The notes: generated by a model from the letters alone, not told the origin. A stretch of 64,000 nucleotides of DNA from Solirubrum puertoriconensis (GCF_001483135.1 NZ_LNAL01000003.1:62001-126000); one strand, 5' to 3'. Positions 17,262 through 25,781 are shown, counted from the stretch's first letter. Numbers and translations: made by a program.

Positions 17262-17819
17262 CTACTTAATGTTGTAAGACGCCAGCAGTGCTTGGTATTC
17301 GGGCGAATCGCGGCGGCGGAGCGACTCGTTCTTGGCCAGCTCCTGAATGCGCATGAGGCCTTCCAGCACCTGCTCGGGGCGGGGCGGGCAGCCGGGCACG
17401 TACACATCCACGGGAATGATGCGGTCAATACCCTGCAGCACCGAGTAGCTGTCGAAAATACCGCCCGACGAAGCGCAGGCGCCCATAGCCAATACCCAGC
17501 GAGGCTCGGCCATTTGCTCGTACACTTGCTTCACAATCGGGGCCATTTTCTTGGCAATGGTACCCATCACCATAAGCAGGTCGGCTTGGCGGGGCGAGAA
17601 CGACGGACGCTCCGAACCGAAACGCGAAATATCGTAGTGAGAACCCATGGTTGCCATAAACTCGATGCCGCAGCACGAGGTGGCAAAGGGTAGCGGCCAC
17701 AGCGAGTTGGCGCGGGCAATGCCCACCACCTTCTCCAGCGAAGTGGCAAAGAAGCCGGCGCCTTCAACCCCGTCGGGGGCGGCTACCGTCTTGATTTCTG
17801 GAACGCGGTTATCACTCAT
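17262..17819 (-). CDS. nuoB: NADH-quinone oxidoreductase subunit B
   Basis: A 185-residue protein holding the terminal 4Fe-4S cluster N2. The tandem cysteines are in PFATSCCGIEFMA, with further ligands in GACASSGGIFDSY and YVPGCPPRPEQ. It reduces quinone at the NuoD interface. It follows nuoA after 88 bases. Confidence 0.97.
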   Translation of the reverse strand: MSDNRVPEIKTVAAPDGVEGAGFFATSLEKVVGIARANSLWPLPFATSCCGIEFMATMGSHYDISRFGSERPSFSPRQADLLMVMGTIAKKMAPIVKQVYEQMAEPRWVLAMGACASSGGIFDSYSVLQGIDRIIPVDVYVPGCPPRPEQVLEGLMRIQELAKNESLRRRDSPEYQALLASYNIK

Positions 17820-17907
17820 GGCGAAAAGTCTGGTTAGGTGTAAGCTGCGGCGGCAACCTCAACTTCTCGAACATCGGCTCAGAAGTAAAGGTTTACCTAG
17901 GCTTGGC

Positions 17908-18294
17908 TTACTGATTCCACTTCAGGATGCCCTTCTTAATGATGTAGAAGAAACCGGCCAGCAGCAACGTCATGAACAGCAACATCGTGACGAAGCCGGC
18001 AGCGCCTAGCTCCCGGAAGTTTACCGCCCAAGGGTACATAAAGATGACTTCCACGTCGAAGAGTACGAAGAGGATAGCCGTGAGGAAGTATTTCACCGAG
18101 ATAGGGGTGCGGGCGTTGCCCACCGACTCGATGCCGCACTCGAAGGACGCGTCCTTCACTTTGGAGTGGCGTTTGGGGCCGATGAGGTGCGAGGCAATCA
18201 TCGAAAACGCCACAAAGGCCAGTGCAAGGCCAAACTGAATTAGAATCGGCACATAGTCGGCCGGTTGGTACGCAGCAGTGGTAGCTAACAGCAT
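17908..18294 (-). CDS. nuoA: NADH-quinone oxidoreductase subunit A
   Basis: A membrane protein of the NuoA (ND3) family with three helices. FECGIESVGNARTPISVKYF is the family signature with the conserved Cys on the quinone-side loop, followed by ILFVLFDVEVIFMYPWAV. It is the first gene of the nuoA-J unit. An earlier in-frame ATG at 18327 would add 11 residues, but it lies only eight bases from the predicted -7 box (18335-18342), where transcription should just be starting. The start at 18294 is therefore preferred (128 residues). Confidence 0.93.
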   Translation of the reverse strand: MLLATTAAYQPADYVPILIQFGLALAFVAFSMIASHLIGPKRHSKVKDASFECGIESVGNARTPISVKYFLTAILFVLFDVEVIFMYPWAVNFRELGAAGFVTMLLFMTLLLAGFFYIIKKGILKWNQ

Positions 18295-18334
18295 AGGAAA
18301 AGGAAGTTGCTGTTGAGGAAATGGCATTGGGGGG

Positions 18335-18365
18335 CAAAGGTAGGACGAAAACCGGGGGGGTGCAA
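18335..18365 (-). promoter_or_regulatory. Promoter of nuoA-J
   Basis: On the minus strand TTG (18363-18365) is followed after 20 bases by TACCTTTG (18335-18342), an exact -7 box of the Bacteroidota primary sigma factor. A run of seven C lies in the spacer. Confidence 0.7.
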
Positions 18366-18470
18366 CGAATCGAAGACCATAGATACCGATGATGCGTGTA
18401 GTTACAGCTTTGGGCTTCTAGCTTAGATTTGTTCTAAAAAAGAAAACACAAAGCCAGCTTCCACTCTGAT

Positions 18471-18515
18471 AAACACAAAAGCCGCCCTGTTTGTCACAGA
18501 ACGGCTTTTGTGTTT
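18471..18515 (-). terminator. Terminator of the P5C dehydrogenase gene
   Basis: Perfect 14-base arms (AAACACAAAAGCCG, 18471-18484, and its complement, 18502-18515) sit 14 bases after the stop codon on the minus strand. They have an A/T-rich outer stem and a 17-base loop. Confidence 0.8.
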
Positions 18516-18528
18516 GTAAAAAGAAGGC

Positions 18529-20199
18529 TTAGAAGCCGCCTTTGCCGGTCACGTTCAGGTCTTCGTGATTATCCACTCCCATGAAGGGGTAACGGTAATC
18601 AACGGGCGGCACGAAGGTTTCCTTGATAGTGCGCGGCGACACCCAACGCAGCAGGTTCAGGATGGAACCGGCTTTGTCGTTGGTGCCCGAGGCACGCGCA
18701 CCGCCGAAGGGCTGCTGCCCTACCACCGCGCCGGTAGGCTTATCGTTGATGTAGAAGTTGCCGGCCGCGTGCACCAACTTGCGCGTCGCCAGGTCGATGG
18801 CGTAGCGGTCTTGCGAGAAAACGGCACCGGTGAGGGCGTAGGGCGAGGTGTTGTCGACCAGCTCCAGCGCCTTCTCAAACTCCTGCGAGTTGTACACGTG
18901 CACCGTCAGCACGGGGCCGAACAGTTCGTCGCACATGGTAACGTACTGCGGGTCTTTGGCCACAATGACGGTGGGCTCGATGAAGTAGCCTTTCGACTTA
19001 TCGTAGTTGCCACCAGCAACAATTTCTACCGACTCGTCCTGTTTGGCTTGGTCGATGTACTTAGCCAGCTTGTCGAACGATTTCTCGTCGATAACGGCGT
19101 TGATGAAGTTCGAGAAGTCCTCCACATCGCCCATTTTAAACGATTTCAGGTCCTCTTGTAGGTACTGACGCACCTCATCCCACATATTGCTGGGAATGTA
19201 CACGCGCGAAGCCGCCGAGCACTTCTGGCCCTGGAACTCGAAAGCACCACGCGAAATAGCCGTAGCCACCTGGCGCGGGTGCGCCGACTCGTGGGCGATG
19301 ATGAAGTCTTTGCCGCCGGTTTCGCCTACCACGCGGGGGTACGAGCGGTAGTTGCCCACATTTTGGCCAATGGTTTTCCAAATGTTGTTGAAAACACCCG
19401 TGGAGCCAGTGAAGTGAATGCCAGCAAAGTCGCGGTGCCTAAAAATTACGTCGCCAGCGGTGGGGCCATCAACATACACTAGGTTGATAACGCCAGCCGG
19501 TACGCCAGCTTCCTGGAATAGCTCCATCAGCACCTGCGCCGAGTAGATCTGGGTGTTGGCGGGCTTCCATACCACCACGTTGCCCATCATGGCCGGGGCG
19601 GTAGGCAGATTGCCGGCAATGGAGGTGAAGTTGAAGGGTGTGAGGGCGAACAGGAAGCCCTCAAGCGGGCGGTGCTCCAGGCGGTTCCACATACCAGGCG
19701 CCGACTCGGGCTGCTGCTGGTAAATCTGCTGCATGAAGTGCACGTTGAACCGGAAGAAGTCGATCAGTTCGCAAGCCGAGTCGATTTCGGCTTGAAACGC
19801 GTTCTTGCTCTGGCCCAGCATGGTGGCGGCGTTCAGGCGGGCGCGGTAGGGCCCGGCCAGCAGCTCAGCCGCTTTCAGGAAAATGGCGGCGCGCTCCTGC
19901 CAGGGCAGTTCGGCCCACATGGGGCGGGCCGCCAAGGCAGCATCAATGGCCTGCTGCACGTGCTCGGCCGTGCCTAAGTGGAAATGACCTAGGGTATGCT
20001 GATGATCGTGAGGTGGAGCAATGCGCTGGGTGTTGCCGGTGCGCACTTCCTGGCCACCGATGTACATCGGAATATCGCGCTCCTGCTTTTTGAGCGCCCT
20101 CAGCATGGCTTGCAGCTCGGCGCGCTCGGGCGAGCCAGGGGCGTAGCCTTTTACAGGTTCGTTTACGGGAGCAGGTACGTTGAAAAAGCCGTTGGCCAT
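18529..20199 (-). CDS. pruA: L-glutamate gamma-semialdehyde (P5C) dehydrogenase
   Basis: A 556-residue aldehyde dehydrogenase matching the long bacterial P5C dehydrogenase family. The protein has the nucleotide-binding stretch FTGSTGVF, the catalytic Glu in VVGETGGKDF, and the catalytic Cys in FEFQGQKCSAASRVY. NVVVWKPANTQIYSA and GNFYINDKPTGAVVGQQPFG are also typical. It oxidises glutamate semialdehyde to glutamate with NAD, the second step of proline breakdown, and no proline dehydrogenase lies nearby. It stands alone, with a promoter at 20244-20277 and a terminator after the stop. Confidence 0.95.
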   Translation of the reverse strand: MANGFFNVPAPVNEPVKGYAPGSPERAELQAMLRALKKQERDIPMYIGGQEVRTGNTQRIAPPHDHQHTLGHFHLGTAEHVQQAIDAALAARPMWAELPWQERAAIFLKAAELLAGPYRARLNAATMLGQSKNAFQAEIDSACELIDFFRFNVHFMQQIYQQQPESAPGMWNRLEHRPLEGFLFALTPFNFTSIAGNLPTAPAMMGNVVVWKPANTQIYSAQVLMELFQEAGVPAGVINLVYVDGPTAGDVIFRHRDFAGIHFTGSTGVFNNIWKTIGQNVGNYRSYPRVVGETGGKDFIIAHESAHPRQVATAISRGAFEFQGQKCSAASRVYIPSNMWDEVRQYLQEDLKSFKMGDVEDFSNFINAVIDEKSFDKLAKYIDQAKQDESVEIVAGGNYDKSKGYFIEPTVIVAKDPQYVTMCDELFGPVLTVHVYNSQEFEKALELVDNTSPYALTGAVFSQDRYAIDLATRKLVHAAGNFYINDKPTGAVVGQQPFGGARASGTNDKAGSILNLLRWVSPRTIKETFVPPVDYRYPFMGVDNHEDLNVTGKGGF

Positions 20200-20243
20200 A
20201 GCGTGGGAATATCTGTTGGCGATGGGGTGTCTGGAAAGTGCGG

Positions 20244-20277
20244 CAAAGGTAGAACGAAAGCAGAGAAGCTATCCAAA
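20244..20277 (-). promoter_or_regulatory. Promoter of the P5C dehydrogenase gene
   Basis: On the minus strand TTTG (20274-20277) precedes TACCTTTG (20244-20251) by 22 bases, a good -33/-7 pair 45 bases upstream of the ATG. Confidence 0.65.
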
Positions 20278-20291
20278 TGCCAACAAGCAGC

Positions 20292-20555
20292 TTAAATCTT
20301 CATGTCGGCAAAGAGCCAGAAAAAGAAAGACAGCAGGATAACACCCCCAACCAAGAGCAGAAATAACCAAGTGGCATAAGTGGTTTGTCCGACTTGCGCT
20401 TCGTGCTCAGATATCTGCTTTCCACTCAAGCTTAGTAACAGCAACTGACCTAGCGCAACCGCTAGCCAAGTGCTCCTACTGTGTAGTGTACTCACTAGAA
20501 GTGCTGTTCCTACTGGCACCCAGGTGAGCAACACTCTGGAAAGAGTAGAATACAT
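20292..20555 (-). CDS. Small hydrophobic membrane protein
   Basis: An 87-residue protein with two or three membrane segments (about 7-24, 30-45 and 62-82) and a short polar stretch (GKQISEHEAQVGQTTY) between the last two. No family is recognised. It lies between the P5C dehydrogenase promoter and the HAD nucleotidase gene, in the same direction as both, with a 25-base gap to the nucleotidase. Its GC content is lower than that of its neighbours. The pattern of hydrophobic residues makes it a likely real gene, but nothing hints at its job. Confidence 0.55.
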   Translation of the reverse strand: MYSTLSRVLLTWVPVGTALLVSTLHSRSTWLAVALGQLLLLSLSGKQISEHEAQVGQTTYATWLFLLLVGGVILLSFFFWLFADMKI

Positions 20556-20580
20556 AAAGAGCTTGGCTTGCTGAACTGCC

Positions 20581-21279
20581 TTACAAAAAGCACTTCAGCT
20601 CGCTTAGGCAGCTAATCTCGTACGTAACCTCGGCTGAGTGGCGGCGCTTATCGGGGTTGAAGTACACCTGATCAATGCCAGCGTTGTAAGCACCCAGCAC
20701 GTCGCACTCCAAGTTGTCGCCGATCATCAGCGACTCGGGAGCTTTGGCGCCGCTGCGCTCCAAAGCGTGCTCGAAAATGCGGCGGTCGGGCTTGAGGCAG
20801 CCACTGCACTCTGATGTTACAATTTCCTGGAAGTAATCGGTAAGCTTGGAGGAGGCAAGCTTAACGTACTGAACATCCTTAAACCCGTTGGTAATGAGGT
20901 GCAGCTCGTATCCACGGTCGCGCAGGTAGTCGAGCACCTCGTAGCAGTACGGGAACACGGCCGATTTCTGCGGCAGAATATCGGTAAAATCGCTGCTGAT
21001 GGTGGCCGGCACTTCATCCTCGGGCACCCCAAATTTGCCTAGGGCGCGCACAAACCGCACGCTACGGAGCTGCTCCTGGGTAATCTTGTTGGCTTGGTAA
21101 AGGCGCCAAAGGCCGTGGTTTACCTCACTGTAGCGGCTGATAAACTCATCGACCGTGAAGTTGCCGAAGCGGCCTAGGTTGTGCTGCTCGTAGAGGTGGC
21201 GGAGGGTTTCATCGGCGTTGCGCTCAAAATCCCACAGCGTATGATCGAGGTCGAAAAATAGATGACGGTAAGCTTTCAC
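20581..21279 (-). CDS. yjjG: HAD-family (YjjG-like) pyrimidine 5'-nucleotidase
   Basis: A HAD phosphatase of about 232 residues. Motif I is FFDLDHTLWDF near residue 8, motif II is LITNGF, and the motif III/IV region is CLKPDRRIFEHAL with MIGDNLECDVLGAYNAGID. The helical cap is of the type found in YjjG, which dephosphorylates (non-canonical) pyrimidine nucleoside monophosphates. The frame is open to a TTG at 21306, but GTG at 21279 puts motif I at the usual distance from the N-terminus. It lies 66 bases downstream of the ferredoxin gene and may be co-transcribed with it. Confidence 0.88.
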   Translation of the reverse strand: MKAYRHLFFDLDHTLWDFERNADETLRHLYEQHNLGRFGNFTVDEFISRYSEVNHGLWRLYQANKITQEQLRSVRFVRALGKFGVPEDEVPATISSDFTDILPQKSAVFPYCYEVLDYLRDRGYELHLITNGFKDVQYVKLASSKLTDYFQEIVTSECSGCLKPDRRIFEHALERSGAKAPESLMIGDNLECDVLGAYNAGIDQVYFNPDKRRHSAEVTYEISCLSELKCFL

Positions 21280-21345
21280 GAGAAGCAGCAACTGATGAAT
21301 GAGCAAAGAACAATGCTCCTGAGTAAATGGGTGCTCGGCGCGGCG

Positions 21346-21666
21346 TTATTTTTCGATAACGAGCCGGCCTACGGCCTGGCCTTCGCCTAGGTGCTGGTGC
21401 ACAATGTCGGCGGCGTCGCGGGGCTGCACGTTGCCGTACCAAACGCCCTCGGGGTACACCACCAAGGCCGCGCCGTTGCCTTTTTTGCACTGTTTGCACA
21501 CATCGAGGCAGCCTACAGTTTGCACCCGGTTTTTACGCTTTTTGCCGCCCACCAGCAAGCTTTTCAGGTCTTGCTTTTTCAGCTCTTTCTTAATGGCCTT
21601 GGCCACATCGGAGCCGACGCCGCTTTTTTGATTGGTGCAAACGAAGAGGTGATGCTGGTATTTCAT
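21346..21666 (-). CDS. Thioredoxin-like 2Fe-2S ferredoxin
   Basis: A 106-residue protein beginning HHLFVCTNQKSGVG, with the other cysteines in TVGCLDVCKQCKKGNGAA. This spacing (one Cys near 10, three clustered near 53-60) is that of the stand-alone thioredoxin-fold 2Fe-2S ferredoxins. It is basic in the middle (GGKKRKNRVQ). It probably carries electrons between cytoplasmic enzymes, but the partner is not evident. The ArsR regulator gene lies 52 bases upstream on the same strand. Confidence 0.88.
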   Translation of the reverse strand: MKYQHHLFVCTNQKSGVGSDVAKAIKKELKKQDLKSLLVGGKKRKNRVQTVGCLDVCKQCKKGNGAALVVYPEGVWYGNVQPRDAADIVHQHLGEGQAVGRLVIEK

Positions 21667-21718
21667 GGGGCGGCATGGTCCGTTGTGGCACTGAGCAATG
21701 CGCCCTGAAATGCATAGC

Positions 21719-22114
21719 CTAGGTGCGCGAGGTACCCGTCCAGTAACGGTTTTGCAGCTTATACGCAGCCAGCTCCCGATTCGACCATAACGTGTCGTAG
21801 GTCTTCTGGTCTTTCACCAATTGCGGGTCGCGCTCCATGTAGCTGAGCTGTTGCTGCAGCAGGTCAATTACCTCGTCCTTGATGAAGTAGAACATCCAGT
21901 TGTCGAGCCGGCGGAAATTTACCAAACCTGCATTTTTCAGGTAGGATAATTGCCTAGAGGTTTTTGTTTGGGTGAAATCCAGCACTTGCTCCAAGTCGGA
22001 AATGCACATTTCCTGGTTTCGCCAGAGCAAATGCAAGATGCGCACCCGCGATTCGTCGCCCATGGCTTTATATAAGCTGAGCCCAAATGCAACGGAAAAG
22101 TGTTTGAGACGCAT
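21719..22114 (-). CDS. ArsR/SmtB-family transcriptional regulator
   Basis: A 131-residue winged-helix protein: LYKAMGDESRVRILHLLWR, then the recognition helix region DFTQTKTSRQLSYLKNAGLV and a wing RRLDNWMFYFI. This is the usual ArsR order. There is no clear metal-binding CxC motif in helix 3 (the sequence there is MCISDLEQ), so the signal it senses is unknown. A longer C-terminal tail (KDQKTYDTLWSNRELAAYKL) extends the dimer helix. It could control itself and the ferredoxin/nucleotidase genes downstream, or the divergent gene at 22229. Confidence 0.9.
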   Translation of the reverse strand: MRLKHFSVAFGLSLYKAMGDESRVRILHLLWRNQEMCISDLEQVLDFTQTKTSRQLSYLKNAGLVNFRRLDNWMFYFIKDEVIDLLQQQLSYMERDPQLVKDQKTYDTLWSNRELAAYKLQNRYWTGTSRT

Positions 22115-22158
22115 CTTTTGCCAAGCGTGGGGGTTATAGTGGCGATTGGCCTACCCCT

Positions 22159-22166
22159 CAAAGGTA
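22159..22166 (-). promoter_or_regulatory. -7 box of the ArsR gene
   Basis: TACCTTTG on the minus strand, 44 bases before the ArsR ATG. It lies 35 bases from the opposite-facing -7 box at 22201, so the two promoters face away from each other across a short shared region. Confidence 0.5.
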
Positions 22167-22200
22167 AGCTCGTGCCGCCCCACGCCCCGCGAAAGAGCCG

Positions 22201-22208
22201 TATCTTTG
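22201..22208 (+). promoter_or_regulatory. -7 box of the carboxypeptidase-regulatory-like gene
   Basis: TATCTTTG matches TAnnTTTG exactly and lies 20 bases before the ATG at 22229. No -33 box is obvious. Confidence 0.55.
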
Positions 22209-22228
22209 TTTATCTGCAAATTGCCCTC

Positions 22229-22903
22229 ATGCCCACCATTGCCCGATTCAATCATCTGCTAGTGTGCTTGCTGCTTGTGCTGGTAGCTGCCTTTACGCTG
22301 CCCCGCCACGCGCAAGCGCAAGGGCAGCGGCAGGTAGTGCAGTTTACCGGTATCGTAGCCACCGGCGACTCGCTGCTGGGCGTGCCCGGCGCCACTGTGT
22401 TTTTGCCCAAGGCCGGTCGTGGCACGGCCACCAACGCCTACGGTTATTTCTCGATACCCGTACTGGCCGGCGACAGCATCGTGATTCGCTCGCTGGGATA
22501 CCGTAATCAGTACGTGGTTATCCCGCCCGATTACCCCCGGCAGAGCTACTCCGTAATTGTGCAGCTGAAGGAAGATGCCACCGTGCTGCCCGAGGTACGC
22601 GTGTTTCCTTACGTGACGGAAAAAGATTTCAAGCGGGCGTTTCTGGCCCTTAAGCTGCCTAAGGAGCGCGGCACCCGCACGGCCGAAAACCTCAACGAGG
22701 ATATTCTACGCCGCATTTTTCAGAATGCGCCGGTTACGAGCATGGCCAACTACCGCCAAACCATGCAGCAACAACAACTCGACCAGCAGCGCCGCATGGG
22801 CACCGCGCCCAACCCGTACTCCAACAACCCGCTGCTTAACCCGTTCAGCTGGTTGCAGCTGATCAATCAGATTAAAAACGGCGAGTTCAAAAAGAAGGAT
22901 TAA
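22229..22903 (+). CDS. Secreted protein with carboxypeptidase-D-like regulatory domain
   Basis: A 224-residue protein. A signal peptide (LLVCLLLVLVAAFTLPRHAQAQ) is followed by a beta-sandwich of the CarboxypepD_reg-like type at about 33-115: FTGIVATGDSLLGVPGATVF, GTATNAYGYFSIPVLAGDSI, IRSLGYRNQYV. The rest is helical and rich in Gln and Asn (MQQQQLDQQRRMG, NPYSNNPLLNPFSW). In this phylum the domain usually begins TonB-dependent receptors, but here it stands alone, so it is probably a periplasmic or surface protein of unknown role. The start at 22229 places the signal peptide at the N-terminus; the frame is open further upstream. Confidence 0.82.
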   Translation: MPTIARFNHLLVCLLLVLVAAFTLPRHAQAQGQRQVVQFTGIVATGDSLLGVPGATVFLPKAGRGTATNAYGYFSIPVLAGDSIVIRSLGYRNQYVVIPPDYPRQSYSVIVQLKEDATVLPEVRVFPYVTEKDFKRAFLALKLPKERGTRTAENLNEDILRRIFQNAPVTSMANYRQTMQQQQLDQQRRMGTAPNPYSNNPLLNPFSWLQLINQIKNGEFKKKD

Positions 22904-23155
22904 CCCAAGCCGAAAAGTAGGTTGCCCCCTGTATGCCAGCTCCCGAAGCCGCTCTTTTATAGCGGCTTCTTTCGTTTTGGCCGGTGCATCATCAGTAGAG
23001 CTGCTGCTGTGCATCAGGCTCAACAGTTGGTGTACTGGCGAGTAAGCAGAGTTTCGGGCGTTTTGCAACCGTACGGGCACTTTAAAGGTAAAGCCGAGGA
23101 ACGGCCGCAATGTGCCACAACGTGCTACCTTGGCGCGTCATCATCACGGTTTGCT

Positions 23156-24532
23156 ATGGATACGAACCTTCCGAAATCGAACCACCCGCGTGTTGTCATC
23201 ATCGGCTGCGGCTTTGGCGGTATGCGCTTAGCTCAGTCGCTCAAACACGATCCGGTGCAGGTGGTCGTAATCGACCGCCACAACTACCATAACTTTCAGC
23301 CGCTGCTCTACCAAGTGGCCACGGGCGCCCTTGAGGCCGATAGCATTGCTTACCCCATCCGCAAAATCTTTGCGGGGCAGAAGAACTTCTTCTACCGCAT
23401 GGCCGATGTGGAGCACGTTGATACCACCAGCAACTTGGTGCACACCAACATCGGCGACATCAGCTACGACTACCTGGTGATTGCCACTGGCTCGCTTACC
23501 AACTTCTTCGGAATTGAAAGCATCGAGCGCAATGCTATGCAGATCAAGAGCATCCCGAATGCCCTGAACCTGCGCAGCTACATCTTCCAGAACTTCGAAA
23601 AAGCGCTACTAAAGGAAGACCCCGCGCAACGCCAAGCCCTCATGAACATCGTGGTGGTAGGCGGGGGGCCTACGGGCGTCGAAATCAGCGGTTCGTTGGC
23701 CGAAATGCGCCGCACGGTACTGCCCAAAGACTACCCCGAACTCGACCTGAAGCAGATGAACATCATTCTGGTGGAGGCGGGCCCGGCACTCCTAGGTCCG
23801 ATGTCGCAAAAATCGCAGCAGGAGGCTTTGCGCTACTTGCAGGAGCTGGGCGTGGATGTGCGCCTGAACACCGGCATCAAGCGCTTCGAAGACTGCCGCG
23901 CCTACTATACCGAAACGGACTTTATTCCGACGGAAAACCTGATTTGGGCCGCTGGCGTGAACGGGGCTGCCCTGCCCGGCCTGCCCGAGCAGGTAGTTAC
24001 GCGCAACAAGCGCATCAACGTGAACACCTGGAACCAGGTAGAAGGCTTCGAGAACGTGTTTGCCATCGGCGACGTGGCCAACATGGTAACCGACGACATG
24101 CCCAAGGGCATGCCCATGCTGGCTCCCGTGGCGCAGCAGCAGGCCGAGCACCTAGCCGACAACTTCCGCCGCCTAATCCGGCGCGAGCAGCCCGTGCCGT
24201 TTAAGTACTTCAACAAAGGGGTAATGGCCATTGTAGCGCGCAACAAAGCCGTGGTCGATTTGCCCAAGGACGTGCACTTCCGCGGCTTCTTGGGTTGGCT
24301 CACGTGGCTGTTTGTGCACCTGATGACGCTCGTGGGCTTCCGCAACAAAGTGGTGGCTTTCGTCGACTGGGCGTTCAGCTATTTTGCCTCCGATCAGGCC
24401 CTGCGCCTCATCATCCGTCCCTTCAACCGCCGCGATATGAAGGACGATAAAGGCAAGCGCGCGGCCGAGCACCAAGTGGCCACGCCGCAATACAACCCCA
24501 CACCGCCCGCTATTCAAACTCCGGCTGCCTAG
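23156..24532 (+). CDS. ndh: Type II NADH:quinone oxidoreductase (NDH-2)
   Basis: A 458-residue FAD enzyme with two Rossmann folds: VVIIGCGFGGMRLAQSL for FAD near residue 14 and NIVVVGGGPTGVEISGSLAE for NADH near 165. YHNFQPLLYQVATGALEADS and LAPVAQQQAEHLADN are typical NDH-2 signatures, the latter at the quinone site. GWLTWLFVHLMTLVGFRN near 385 is the amphipathic membrane-binding region. It passes electrons from NADH to menaquinone without pumping protons, parallel to the complex I encoded 5 kb away. A -7-like box TACCTTGG at 23126-23133 lies 22 bases before the chosen ATG. The last 25 residues are a Pro/Thr-rich tail. Confidence 0.93.
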   Translation: MDTNLPKSNHPRVVIIGCGFGGMRLAQSLKHDPVQVVVIDRHNYHNFQPLLYQVATGALEADSIAYPIRKIFAGQKNFFYRMADVEHVDTTSNLVHTNIGDISYDYLVIATGSLTNFFGIESIERNAMQIKSIPNALNLRSYIFQNFEKALLKEDPAQRQALMNIVVVGGGPTGVEISGSLAEMRRTVLPKDYPELDLKQMNIILVEAGPALLGPMSQKSQQEALRYLQELGVDVRLNTGIKRFEDCRAYYTETDFIPTENLIWAAGVNGAALPGLPEQVVTRNKRINVNTWNQVEGFENVFAIGDVANMVTDDMPKGMPMLAPVAQQQAEHLADNFRRLIRREQPVPFKYFNKGVMAIVARNKAVVDLPKDVHFRGFLGWLTWLFVHLMTLVGFRNKVVAFVDWAFSYFASDQALRLIIRPFNRRDMKDDKGKRAAEHQVATPQYNPTPPAIQTPAA

Positions 24533-24552
24533 CACCTAGGGAGCCAAAACAG

Positions 24553-24590
24553 CAACGGCCCCGCAGCTCAGCTGCGGGGCCGTTGTTTTT
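24553..24590. terminator. Strong bidirectional terminator after ndh
   Basis: Sixteen-base arms (CAACGGCCCCGCAGCT and its complement) are separated by a single C and followed by TTTTT on the plus strand. The gene to the right converges on it. Confidence 0.9.
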
Positions 24591-24618
24591 GTAAAAATTG
24601 CGTTTGAGGCTGCACACG

Positions 24619-25023
24619 CTATTGGCAAGGAGTACTGTTTACGCTTTCCAACGTAACCGGAAGGGGAGGCGCCGGGCAGTCGGCCGTGCGGACGCCCAAG
24701 GCGGCTAGCTCGGCGTTGGTAGCTGGGTGCGACACAAAATAGACTTTGTGCCCCGCTCGCTGTAAATCCGTAGGCAGATTAAGGGCCGTAACCACGTGCT
24801 TGTAGTTGGTGCCGGTGGCAGGATCGGTCCACGAAACCGAAGTGGGGTAATCGGCGGGTACCTCTAGCACGTAGCCGTAGTTGCCGCTGGGCGAGCCGCA
24901 ATGCGCACCTAGCACTGTGCCACCCACGCAAGTCGGCTGAGGTTCATCATCGCCGCACTGAAATGCCAGCAACATGGTGGATACGGCAGCAAGCAGCAAA
25001 GCCGGGCGAAACAAGACACGCAT
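24619..25023 (-). CDS. Putative surface lipoprotein, unknown function
   Basis: A 134-residue protein with a signal peptide ending in a lipobox (TMLLAFQC). After the lipidated Cys comes GDDEPQ, the acidic run that in Bacteroidota directs lipoproteins to the outer surface. Four further cysteines (TCVGG, AHCGS, ADCPA, TPCQ) could form two disulfides. HVVTALNLPTDLQRAGHKVY is the best conserved-looking part. No named family is recognised. It is monocistronic and shares its terminator with ndh. Confidence 0.8.
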   Translation of the reverse strand: MRVLFRPALLLAAVSTMLLAFQCGDDEPQPTCVGGTVLGAHCGSPSGNYGYVLEVPADYPTSVSWTDPATGTNYKHVVTALNLPTDLQRAGHKVYFVSHPATNAELAALGVRTADCPAPPLPVTLESVNSTPCQ

Positions 25024-25105
25024 AAGTTTGAAGCTGTAAGGTGAGCTGTCTGATGAGGCTTACCTTGCAGAAAAGGTTGCAGGCAGAAGCCCTGACTTAT
25101 ACAAC

Positions 25106-25480
25106 CTAGAGCGCGTACTCGGCCAAAGCGCGGCTGATGTCGTGGATGTTCTGGTCGTTGCGGAAGTTTTTGCTGATGGGCTCAACCTGCCCACGTATCC
25201 AGATTTTTAGCTCGGCATCGAGGTCGAAGTGGCCGGTGGTTTCCATCGAAAACCGGTCGATGCTGCGGTAGGGCACGCTTAGGAACTCCTTCTTCTTACC
25301 CGTCATGCCTTGCTTGTCCACCAAAATCAGGCGCTTGTTGGTGAAGATGATTTGGTCGCGAATGATGGCGTAGGCTTTTTCTACGCGCTCATTGGCAGCC
25401 AAAATGCGGGCAAGTTCTTGTTGCGTTTCCTGAATGTCGCTTTCCGAAGCGTTGCCGAGTAGTGCGTCGAGGAGGCCCAT
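25106..25480 (-). CDS. PH-domain protein (bacterial pleckstrin-homology-like)
   Basis: A 124-residue protein of the bPH type: AYAIIRDQIIFTNKRLILVD and RSIDRFSMETTGHFDLDAEL are its core beta strands, and SKNFRNDQNIHDISRALAEY is the closing helix. Function is unknown, though members form cytoplasmic oligomers. No signal peptide or membrane segment is seen, and it stands alone. Confidence 0.88.
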   Translation of the reverse strand: MGLLDALLGNASESDIQETQQELARILAANERVEKAYAIIRDQIIFTNKRLILVDKQGMTGKKKEFLSVPYRSIDRFSMETTGHFDLDAELKIWIRGQVEPISKNFRNDQNIHDISRALAEYAL

Positions 25481-25575
25481 GGTGTTTAAGGTTGAATTGC
25501 AGTGTAAGATAAGCGGAAGCTTCAGGCCATATTAGGTAGGTCTGAACCTTCTATCAATATTCTTCCAGAAGTTCG

Positions 25576-25740
25576 TTAACGAGTCCATCGAGCTGTTCGA
25601 GCCCGAACGATAGGGTAGTAGCTAAGTACTTCCTCGCCACCTAGGGCGGTAAGTTCTTCAAAAGCCTGGTCTGCTACTGCCGCATCGTCTGCGCGCGTCA
25701 AAGTCTGCAAAAGCGCGATTCTACTAGCATCTGAATTCAT
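25576..25740 (-). CDS. Small hypothetical protein
   Basis: A 54-residue reading frame starting at ATG 25740: helical DASRIALLQTLTRADDAA, then AFEELTALGGEEVLSYY and a basic end RARTARWTR. Codon use is like the neighbours. The frame could be opened further upstream, but that stretch crosses the terminator at 25754-25781. No family is recognised. The abrupt basic tail could reflect a frameshift near the end. Confidence 0.4.
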   Translation of the reverse strand: MNSDASRIALLQTLTRADDAAVADQAFEELTALGGEEVLSYYPIVRARTARWTR

Positions 25741-25753
25741 CGACGCAAATAAA

Positions 25754-25781
25754 AACAGCCGGACCAAATGGCCCGGCTGTT
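25754..25781 (-). terminator. Terminator of the M1 peptidase gene
   Basis: Nine-base arms (AACAGCCGG / CCGGCTGTT), 21 bases after the stop codon on the minus strand, are followed by TTTTTATTT on that strand. Confidence 0.8.
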
